NCBI GenBank assembly: GCA_020026195.1
Contig: JAHHQW010000046.1
Location: 1 to 20,333, forward strand
Length of the DNA: 20,333 nucleotides
DNA from: Prevotella sp.
GTDB lineage: Bacteria > Bacteroidota > Bacteroidia > Bacteroidales > Bacteroidaceae
Direction: 5' to 3'
Shown: in pieces, positions 14,080 through 20,333 of the stretch
Layout of the letters: each line of letters begins with the position of its first letter
Numbering within the stretch: position 1 is the first letter of the stretch
Made by a program: the position numbers and the translations under genes
The notes under the pieces: model-generated
What the model was told of the DNA's origin: nothing
What the model saw: only the letters and a program-made list of their open reading frames with translations
The model's database searches: none

Positions 14080-15504
14080 TCAGAATAACGGTGACAGCAG
14101 ACGCAGGAGTGATTCACACAGGCGGCGGAAGAAACTGTGTTGGATTCTGTTCATATATTCTGACAACGGAATGCTACACTTCATGTCTTCAAGAAATACT
14201 TCCTTTAACCTTAAAGACAATTCATGATCGTAGATGAAAGCATTTGATTCAAAGTTATTTTCAAAGCTTCTGAAGTCTACGTTCGTACTGCCACATGTAC
14301 ATATCTCATCGTCGGAAATAAGCAGTTTGGAATGATTGAATCCTTTTTCATAGAGCATTACCTTTACACCGGCATCAAGTGTCTGGCGGACATACGACAT
14401 ACCTGTAAGTTCTACAAGTTTAGAATCCGCGTGCATCGGTATCATAAGCGTTACATCCACACCAGCAAGTGCTGCCGTACGCATGGCAAACAGTATAGGT
14501 TCGGTAGGCAGGAAATAAGGTGTCTCTATATAGACGTATTTCTCTGCCTGCATCAGAATACGGACATATCCCTGCATTATATCGGGCCAGGGTGCAATGG
14601 GACTGGACACTACAATCTGGATTATACAGTTATTCTCTGTCTTATTCTCTATACGAGGATAATATTTGTTATTGGTAATAAGAGAGCCGTCAACAAAATA
14701 CCAGTCAATCAGGAATGTGCGCTGAAGTCCGTAAACGGCAGCTCCGGTGATTCGAATATGTGTGTCACGCCATTTATGTCCGCCTGTTCCCTTTACATAA
14801 CGGCGGGCTATGTTCATTCCTCCTATGTATCCGGCATTGCCGTCTATCACTACAATCTTTCTGTGATTACGATAGTTTACCTTACCTGTAAATGCAGGGA
14901 ACTTTACTGGCATGAACGAATGTACCTCTATTCCTTCACAGCGCATTCGCTCAAAAAATTCATCCTTAACCTTCCAGCATCCGACATCATCATATATGAC
15001 ACGTACCTCTACACCTTCGTGTGCCTTGTCTATCAGTGCATCGGCAACAAGATTTCCAAGAGAATCGTCTTCAAAGATGTAAGAACATATATGAATATGG
15101 CTCTGTGCTCCTGCTATGTCGTGCAGCAGGGCAAATATGAAGTCATATCCGTTAGTATAAATATCTACAGTATTATCCTTGAAAGGGAGAGCTTCGTTCT
15201 GATTATAAAAGAGATTAGCCAAAGCCTTATGTCGTTCGGGAATAACAAATCCCTTCTGTTCAACGAATTCAAGCATCTGTCTTCGTGACAGCTGGTCTAT
15301 GGTGTGTTTGCTTATCAGTCGTTCGCGCCGGGTGTTACGTCCGAAAAAGAAATATATTATCATACCCACGACGGGGACAAACACGAGGACAAATATCCAT
15401 GCTACTGTTTTTTCAGGCTGCCTGTTCTCCATCAGCACAGTCAGCGTGGTTGCTATCACAAGTACAACGTATATAAGAGCTATTATAATATGTACGTATG
15501 TCAT
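14080..15504 (-). CDS. cls: Cardiolipin synthase (phospholipase D type)
   Basis: Inner-membrane enzyme that makes cardiolipin from phosphatidylglycerol. The 474 residues have two N-terminal transmembrane helices (about 5-25 and 33-54), followed by two PLD domains. Both HKD motifs are complete: H214-K216-D221 in NHRKIVVIDGNAGYIGGMN, and H391-K393-D398 in NHSKLLISDDE followed by CGSTNVDFRS. The length matches bacterial Cls of this class. Its ATG overlaps the stop of the upstream TPR-like gene as ATGA, so the two are probably translationally coupled and share the promoter at 17228-17235. No good terminator is visible in the 104 bases after it. Confidence 0.93.
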   Translation of the reverse strand: MTYVHIIIALIYVVLVIATTLTVLMENRQPEKTVAWIFVLVFVPVVGMIIYFFFGRNTRRERLISKHTIDQLSRRQMLEFVEQKGFVIPERHKALANLFYNQNEALPFKDNTVDIYTNGYDFIFALLHDIAGAQSHIHICSYIFEDDSLGNLVADALIDKAHEGVEVRVIYDDVGCWKVKDEFFERMRCEGIEVHSFMPVKFPAFTGKVNYRNHRKIVVIDGNAGYIGGMNIARRYVKGTGGHKWRDTHIRITGAAVYGLQRTFLIDWYFVDGSLITNNKYYPRIENKTENNCIIQIVVSSPIAPWPDIMQGYVRILMQAEKYVYIETPYFLPTEPILFAMRTAALAGVDVTLMIPMHADSKLVELTGMSYVRQTLDAGVKVMLYEKGFNHSKLLISDDEICTCGSTNVDFRSFENNFESNAFIYDHELSLRLKEVFLEDMKCSIPLSEYMNRIQHSFFRRLCESLLRLLSPLF

Positions 15505-17204
15505 TTACTATATTTCTTTCTGTTTTTTTGCAGACTTGCAAGTTCATCGAGTGCAAAATCCTTATTCTCAGGATCACTGAGCATATTCTTAAGTTCAATC
15601 TCTGCATCATCATAAAACTCGCTGTTAATAAGTATCTGTATGTAACGGCGTTTGAGGAAATTCAAAAAATCATTCCAATGACGTGAAAGATCTCTGAATC
15701 TGCGTGCGTTCTCTATAGTATTGATAAGTTCGAATACATATTTCATGGCTCTGTAATCACCGCTGTTTACAAGACAGTTAACATATTCTTTCTTGTATCT
15801 TATAGCATCTACGATGTTTATACCCATATTTTCGGCCTCAAGTGTTGTTGCAAGATATGGCAGGGCACGCTCGTAATCATGCATATCGCAGTATGAAGTT
15901 CCTAACATAAAACACATTTCATAGAATGTAGTGATGCCTTCTTCACGAAGTTTCGAAAATCTGGCACAGAGAAAACGATAGGCCTCGTCAAGATATGGCA
16001 CGGCTTCATAATAACGATGCTGCAAGAAAAGCTGACGTCCTCTGAATATCTTATATGCATTGTTTTCTTCATCCGTATAAGATATGAGCTGTTCATCTAA
16101 TGTAAGCTGCTGGTTTTCGTTTTTCTTTTCCTTTGCTTCTTTCCACAAGTACAGAAACTCGTAATAGTTTTGTTTCTTACTGCTCATGTCGTAAGCTATA
16201 GTTACACTCTTTACTATTTCGGAAGCTGATACGTCTTCGGCTGAAACAGGAACCTGCATAAGAGTTACTCTGTAATACATGGCCTTCTTTCCACCTCCCT
16301 CGTAACTGACGTGAAGCACTGCCGTACGCGTAAATCCTGGTAAAACGTCGTCATTATATTCAACGACAAGTGTAACGGCATTACGTATCTTAACTCCATT
16401 CTTTATTATTGCATCTGAAATATGATAGTTTAGAATGTCTTTAGCATCTGTAATCTTACTGTGTTTTTCGTCTGCTATACACAGAAGTACTGATATTATT
16501 TTTATGGTTTCATTTGATAAGACATTGCGCATAAACGTAAGGAGCTGAAGATGATCGTATCCATTTTCACGGAAACGCAGCTTTGAAGGCATATTTAAGA
16601 GTTCGTGCTCATGTACAAGGAAATTCTTACGCGACCATTCGGCAGAATCTTTCTCCATGTCTCGTATATTTGTATACTCTACATTATTCATCATCTTTCC
16701 AAACTCATTATAGAACATATTACGGCATCCGAAAATATTGCGCATCTCCTGCTGCAAGAGTTCTGACGAATCTTCTACTTCCGGGGTAAATGTTGCTATG
16801 ATGTGTACGTTTACTATGTTCTTCTCTCCATTTATAGAATATACAAGTTTCTCGTTCTCACTGCGTTTTGTGAATATATTACAGAGTTCACGCACCGTGT
16901 CAAGATTAGTCATAGAAGTCTCGAACATATACATATAGGCAAGACTTACATAGCGGCTTTTCTTAGATATGCATATTCTGAAAAAGCCTGCCTGATAAAT
17001 GTATGATGCACTTATGCCGTGCTCTGTCTCGTTCCATTCTGGTTTACAATTCAGTGATGCCAGGGCACGTTCTATAATACCTTTGCATTCCTCCTGAGTA
17101 AAAGGCATCTGTGTACTCTGCTTTTTTCTTTTACTGAAAAAAAACACATAGAGAATTATAGCTGCTATAATAACAACCGATATGATACATAACGCTATAT
17201 TCAT
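15501..17204 (-). CDS. Membrane-anchored protein with C-terminal TPR-like repeats
   Basis: A 567-residue protein of unknown function. One N-terminal transmembrane helix (about 3-24, IALCIISVVIIAAIILYVFF) is followed by a basic SKRKK stretch, so the bulk should face the cytoplasm. Residues 30-370 match no family I know. Residues about 381-540 look like tetratricopeptide repeats, with paired helices such as GRQLFLQHRYYEAVPYLDEA and LGTSYCDMHDYERALPYL. TPRs usually scaffold protein contacts. The gene is the first of a two-gene operon with cardiolipin synthase, with a 4-base ATGA overlap, so a role in membrane-lipid or envelope organisation is a reasonable guess but no more than that. Confidence 0.85.
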   Translation of the reverse strand: MNIALCIISVVIIAAIILYVFFFSKRKKQSTQMPFTQEECKGIIERALASLNCKPEWNETEHGISASYIYQAGFFRICISKKSRYVSLAYMYMFETSMTNLDTVRELCNIFTKRSENEKLVYSINGEKNIVNVHIIATFTPEVEDSSELLQQEMRNIFGCRNMFYNEFGKMMNNVEYTNIRDMEKDSAEWSRKNFLVHEHELLNMPSKLRFRENGYDHLQLLTFMRNVLSNETIKIISVLLCIADEKHSKITDAKDILNYHISDAIIKNGVKIRNAVTLVVEYNDDVLPGFTRTAVLHVSYEGGGKKAMYYRVTLMQVPVSAEDVSASEIVKSVTIAYDMSSKKQNYYEFLYLWKEAKEKKNENQQLTLDEQLISYTDEENNAYKIFRGRQLFLQHRYYEAVPYLDEAYRFLCARFSKLREEGITTFYEMCFMLGTSYCDMHDYERALPYLATTLEAENMGINIVDAIRYKKEYVNCLVNSGDYRAMKYVFELINTIENARRFRDLSRHWNDFLNFLKRRYIQILINSEFYDDAEIELKNMLSDPENKDFALDELASLQKNRKKYSK

Positions 17205-17227
17205 GGCTCATATTATTATGTTTACCA

Positions 17228-17235
17228 CAAATATA
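17228..17235 (-). promoter_or_regulatory. -7 box of the TPR protein - cardiolipin synthase operon
   Basis: TATATTTG on the minus strand fits TAnnTTTG and lies 24 bases before the ATG at 17204. It indicates that this operon is transcribed separately from the menF unit 93 bases upstream. Confidence 0.6.
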
Positions 17236-17297
17236 ACGATTTTTTCAATACAATAATATTTTTGATATGAGAAATTACGTTTTAAGATGTATGCAAA

Positions 17298-18308
17298 TTA
17301 AAGAATACACTTCTTCATTGTCTCCATCTTAGCTTCTGTTTCCAGCCATTCTTTCTCTGCATTACTTGCATCAAGCAATCCTCCTCCGGCATAAAGGGTA
17401 AACTTTTCCGGAGTGATATTCATACATCTTAATGAGACAAAGAGATGTGTCTCGCTTTCTGGATTGAGGATTCCGCTAAATCCGCTGTAATAAGAACGTG
17501 GAGAGTGCTCGTTTTCAATAATAAACTGCATGGTTTCTTCCTTTGGCAGTCCGCACACTGCTGGCGTAGGATGCAGACATTCTATTACATTTCCTATGTT
17601 TTCTGGATGACGTAACCTAAAATTGAAGTCGCTCCTTAAATGAACAAGGTTGCCTGCATGCGAAGTATACGGACCGTCAATGCTCATATTATCAACATAT
17701 CGTGACAATCTCTGAGAAATATATTCTTCTACATATTTCTGCTCACGCAGGTTCTTTCCGCTCCATTCTGTTTTTGTCTCATCACGCATTGTTCCTGCAA
17801 GTGCCATGGTATGCCATTCGCATCCATTGCCTTCGATAAGTATCTCAGGTGTTGACATCAGCCATGTTCCACAATGTGGAGCAGAAACAAGGGCTACAAA
17901 CATATCAGGATATAAATTACAGGCTGTAAGGAAAATGTCCTTGTCATTTATATTTCCTATACGTTTTGCTTCTGAATTACGCGATAATACTATTTTCTGA
18001 AATATTCCAGAGGTAAGTGAATCGTGAAATTTATTGAAGTCGTTTATATATGCTTCCTTTTCTCTGGTGAATATATCATCGCAGCATTTCTGCTGTTTTA
18101 TTTCTGTTACGACATGACTGCTGCATGATTCAGGATTTATAATCATAAGCGGACATTCAGCACTGATGGAAAACGGGGCTATAACAAACCCTTTCTTTCC
18201 TGAGAGCTGACTATAAGACGATAGAATTTCTATACCACCGTCATTCTGTCTTACTTCTATATATTCTCGTTTTCCGGGCAGACGGTAGAAAGCATATGCC
18301 GGCATCAT
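17298..18308 (-). CDS. menF: Isochorismate synthase
   Basis: Mg-dependent chorismate-utilising enzyme that converts chorismate to isochorismate, the entry to menaquinone synthesis. Family motifs are in order: K105 in IFQKIVLSR (the water-activating Lys of MenF/EntC), MALAGTMRDE (168-177), LHPTPAVCG (245-253), YYSGFSG (273-279), YAGGGLLDAS (306-315) and the Mg-binding EWLETEAKM (320-328). At 336 residues it is shorter than EntC or MenF of enterobacteria because the N-terminal region is reduced. It overlaps the upstream thioesterase stop by ATGA; a second ATG directly follows the first. Menaquinone rather than siderophore use is inferred from the MenI-like partner. menD and menB, often next in Bacteroidota, are absent here. 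Confidence 0.9.
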   Translation of the reverse strand: MMPAYAFYRLPGKREYIEVRQNDGGIEILSSYSQLSGKKGFVIAPFSISAECPLMIINPESCSSHVVTEIKQQKCCDDIFTREKEAYINDFNKFHDSLTSGIFQKIVLSRNSEAKRIGNINDKDIFLTACNLYPDMFVALVSAPHCGTWLMSTPEILIEGNGCEWHTMALAGTMRDETKTEWSGKNLREQKYVEEYISQRLSRYVDNMSIDGPYTSHAGNLVHLRSDFNFRLRHPENIGNVIECLHPTPAVCGLPKEETMQFIIENEHSPRSYYSGFSGILNPESETHLFVSLRCMNITPEKFTLYAGGGLLDASNAEKEWLETEAKMETMKKCIL

Positions 18309-18718
18309 AACTTTTTATCTATTATATAATTGGTTACACTTACTGATGATATAAGTTCTCCGCATGAGTTGCAGATATCAACTTTCCACACATGTAATTT
18401 CTTTCCTCTGTGCAAAAGGTGGGCTGTAGCAGTAACTGTATCGCCTTCTTTTACGGCACGCACATGATTGCCGCTCACGTTTACTCCTACATTTATTTCG
18501 TCGGGACACATGGCAAATGATGCCACACCTGCAAGATTCTCTGCAAGCGCAAGTGATGCTCCGCCGCTGAGAAATCCAAAAGGCTGACGGTTACGTTCGT
18601 CTACTCTCATCCTTGCCATGCATGTATCATCCTCAGGGGTTGATATAAACTCCATTCCAAGAGCTGTCGAAAGATTTGGTTCTTTTTCTATTATCTTTCT
18701 TATGTTTTCTACATTCAT
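18305..18718 (-). CDS. menI: Hotdog-fold thioesterase, probable DHNA-CoA hydrolase
   Basis: A 137-residue single hotdog-domain enzyme of the PaaI/YdiI type, probably hydrolysing 1,4-dihydroxy-2-naphthoyl-CoA in menaquinone synthesis; the coupling to isochorismate synthase supports this. The core motif is RQPFGFLSGGASLALAENLA (44-63). The catalytic acid is E60. Where E. coli YdiI has His in 'LLHGGASV', this protein has Ser (S51). The stop overlaps the menF start (ATGA), and a -7 box lies 26 bases upstream. Other acyl-CoA substrates, such as phenylacetyl-CoA intermediates, are possible. Confidence 0.85.
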   Translation of the reverse strand: MNVENIRKIIEKEPNLSTALGMEFISTPEDDTCMARMRVDERNRQPFGFLSGGASLALAENLAGVASFAMCPDEINVGVNVSGNHVRAVKEGDTVTATAHLLHRGKKLHVWKVDICNSCGELISSVSVTNYIIDKKL

Positions 18719-18743
18719 TATTAAGAATACTATAATTTAAGGT

Positions 18744-18751
18744 CAAAAATA
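18744..18751 (-). promoter_or_regulatory. -7 box of the menI-menF operon
   Basis: TATTTTTG on the minus strand fits TAnnTTTG and lies 26 bases before the ATG at 18718. It is made from the last bases and the T tract of the upstream gene's terminator. The -33 is not clear. Confidence 0.55.
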
Positions 18752-18794
18752 ATTACGAGCAATGCATCTGAACTGCATATTACTCGTAATTATT
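18748..18794 (-). terminator. Terminator of the GH109-type gene
   Basis: A perfect 12-bp stem (18748-18759 with 18783-18794) carries an inner 5-bp stem (18762-18766 with 18774-18778). On the minus strand a TTTTT run follows. It starts 24 bases after the stop of the oxidoreductase-like gene. Confidence 0.85.
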
Positions 18795-18817
18795 TATATT
18801 TTAAATCTATGAATATT

Positions 18818-20197
18818 TTATTTATCTGTCTTTGTCCTATCCATTGCACCTCTTGTAAAGTCAGGAACTTCGACAGGTGCAGAATTGTTTTCTATTGAAA
18901 TTCGTGTTAATTCTGCAGGACAGCACCATTCTGCCATATCGTAGACATCCATATCCAAAGGCAGTCCGTTACGCAGACAATATACTAAACGGTAATCCAT
19001 GATATAGTCCATACCACCATGTCCGCCAATTTCTTTAGCCATATCTCTGATTTCCTTAACATACTCTGGTGTATATTTCTCTAACATTGCATCTCTTATG
19101 CTGTCTGGAAGTGCACTGTGAGCATCAAGTTTATCATACTGAGCTTTTACGTTATTGTCTTTAAGTGCTTCTGTTCTGAATAAAAGCTGTTCAACCGGAT
19201 ACTTGCTTGCATATCCGTCAGTTCCTACAATCTGATACATTCTGCTGTAAGGACGCGGAGTAAGCACATTGTGCTGGATAAGTATTGTCTTACCCTTTGC
19301 CGTACGTATAACAGTCGTTGTCTGGTCGCCATTCTTAAAGTCATCACATTTCTTTCCTGTATTGCGTTCTGTAATCTTCGGACCATTGAAAGGATCTGTA
19401 TCCATTGCTACAAGATAATCCATACGGTCTGTACGGTGAATACCCATTACCTGACATGCAGGGCCAAGGCCGTGTGTGGGATATACATCTCCGCGATTAT
19501 CATGGTTGAACTGAAGACGCCAGTTGCTCCAGTATTCATTCCAGAATTCATCAAGATTGTGAAGATATGAACCTTCTGTATGTATTACTTCACCAAAAAG
19601 TCCTTTTTTAGCCATCTCTAATGCAGACATCTCGAAGAAATCATAAACACAGTTTTCAAGCATCATACAATGTTTCCTTGTCTTCTCACTCATATCGATA
19701 AGTGACCAAATGTCTTTAAGTGTCAGCGCAGCCGGAACTTCTATCGCAACATGCTTTCCATGTTCCATGGCATACAATGCAATTGGCACATGATGTACCC
19801 AGTCCGTACAGATGTAAATCAGATCGATGTCCTTGCGTTCACACATCTTCTTATATGAGTCAACGCTTCCATAAAACTCAGCAGCCTCAGCTTTTCCTTT
19901 ATTCTTAAGAATCTTCTGACAATTCTCAACACGTTCTTTCTCAACGTCACAGAGAGCCTTAATTTCTGTACCAGGAATATGGCACCATCTGTCCACTGCA
20001 CTTGGACCACGCATACCTAATCCTACGAAACCAACTCTTACGACCTTCATTGCTGGCACAGTAAGCCCCAATACGTCTTTCTGACCTTTTGCTCTTGAAG
20101 GAACATGTGTACGAATTATATTGTCTTTCTGTGCAAACATCTCGTTTGACTGAGAAAAAACAAGTAACGCTAATAAAAATAAAATAAATTTCTTCAT
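18818..20197 (-). CDS. Secreted GH109-type glycosidase (Gfo/Idh/MocA fold, NAD-dependent)
   Basis: A 459-residue exported protein of the Gfo/Idh/MocA family that closely follows the GH109 alpha-N-acetylgalactosaminidases of gut Bacteroidota, which cleave terminal GalNAc (for example on mucin or blood-group A glycans) using tightly bound NAD in a redox-elimination mechanism. Signal peptide: MKKFILFLLALLVFSQSNEMFAQ (1-23). The NAD fold shows VGFVGLGMRGP (55-65); further marks are HVAIEVPAAL (149-158), ENCVYDFFEM (181-190), and YPTHGLGPACQV (239-250) with the likely catalytic H242, then NGDQTTT and HNVLTPRPYSRMYQ. An upstream in-frame ATG at 20311 is rejected because it precedes the promoter and hides the signal peptide. 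It is monocistronic, with no PUL genes beside it. Specificity for alpha- or beta-linked GalNAc is uncertain. Confidence 0.9.
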   Translation of the reverse strand: MKKFILFLLALLVFSQSNEMFAQKDNIIRTHVPSRAKGQKDVLGLTVPAMKVVRVGFVGLGMRGPSAVDRWCHIPGTEIKALCDVEKERVENCQKILKNKGKAEAAEFYGSVDSYKKMCERKDIDLIYICTDWVHHVPIALYAMEHGKHVAIEVPAALTLKDIWSLIDMSEKTRKHCMMLENCVYDFFEMSALEMAKKGLFGEVIHTEGSYLHNLDEFWNEYWSNWRLQFNHDNRGDVYPTHGLGPACQVMGIHRTDRMDYLVAMDTDPFNGPKITERNTGKKCDDFKNGDQTTTVIRTAKGKTILIQHNVLTPRPYSRMYQIVGTDGYASKYPVEQLLFRTEALKDNNVKAQYDKLDAHSALPDSIRDAMLEKYTPEYVKEIRDMAKEIGGHGGMDYIMDYRLVYCLRNGLPLDMDVYDMAEWCCPAELTRISIENNSAPVEVPDFTRGAMDRTKTDK

Positions 20198-20220
20198 GTC
20201 GAATGTTGTTTTTATTGCTG

Positions 20221-20228
20221 CAAAGATA
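20221..20228 (-). promoter_or_regulatory. -7 box of the GH109-type gene
   Basis: TATCTTTG on the minus strand fits TAnnTTTG and lies 24 bases before the ATG at 20197. It fixes that ATG as the start, since the longer in-frame reading would begin upstream of the promoter. Confidence 0.7.
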
Positions 20229-20333
20229 ATAAAATTAAACAAAAAAGGAGCAATATACATCAAAAATGAAACGTAAACGCGGCTCAGTAGATAATCAATG
20301 GGGATAGCCATATAGCTTAGCGATTCTAAAAAG

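Noticed and set aside
14332..15288. A 318-codon plus-strand open frame
   Set aside because: It lies antisense within cardiolipin synthase, has the Tyr/Cys/His-rich composition of a reverse-strand shadow, and no promoter or motif.
20198..20311. N-terminal extension of the GH109-type protein
   Set aside because: It begins upstream of the -7 box at 20221-20228, and the signal peptide starts at the internal ATG at 20197.
1..20333. CRISPR array, tRNA or rRNA
   Set aside because: I saw no regularly spaced direct repeats, cloverleaf-like segments or rRNA-like sequence on either strand.

Overview
The window looks like a chromosomal segment of a Prevotella-like member of the Bacteroidota (Prevotellaceae). 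The evidence is the gene content (SbcCD, a secreted GH109-type Gfo/Idh/MocA protein, an OMP_b-brl_3-type TonB-receptor-like barrel, an EndoI nuclease with a short C-terminal sorting-like tail, and an ADP-forming acetate-CoA ligase). It is supported by the recurring Bacteroidota -7 promoter box TAnnTTTG, which I find in front of eight transcription units. The taxon is an inference; no rRNA is present.

Layout. 1-2285: an ADP-forming acetyl-CoA synthetase on the minus strand with its own promoter and terminator. 2321-3429: secreted endonuclease I. 3612-4673: an orphan rfbA. Divergent from it at 4800-5330 is a small exported rhodanese with a strong terminator. 5327-8528: an AT-rich accessory patch (see below). 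8529-13189: the sbcD-sbcC operon. 13248-13987: a single uncharacterised cytosolic gene with its own promoter and terminator. 14080-17235: a two-gene operon of a membrane-anchored TPR-like protein and a cardiolipin synthase, coupled by an ATGA overlap. 17298-18751: a hotdog thioesterase (MenI-like) and isochorismate synthase (MenF), also coupled by ATGA, for menaquinone synthesis. 18748-20228: a secreted GH109-family NAD-dependent glycosidase. Apart from the rhodanese and the accessory patch, every gene is on the minus strand.

The most interesting part is 5581-8475. A full-length outer-membrane barrel gene lies there, followed one base later by the start of a gene of the C39-peptidase ABC transporter type (the exporter of double-glycine-leader peptides). 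That gene has a stop at codon 2 and is cut off after about 53 codons, so only the catalytic-Cys half is left. On the other side of the barrel, pointing away, is the broken N-terminal part of what looks like an IS982-type DDE transposase. Both broken genes end in the same five-base-exact way: each runs into one copy of a perfect 19-bp inverted repeat (5581-5599 and 8457-8475), which gives both an identical His-Trp-Gln-Ser-stop tail. A related, imperfect copy of this box stands directly in front of the barrel start. I read this as the relic of a mobile or rearranging bacteriocin-export-type locus bounded by inverted repeats. Its mechanism is not known to me.

Positions 1-140 and 20229-20333 at the window edges hold no gene or RNA I can recognise.
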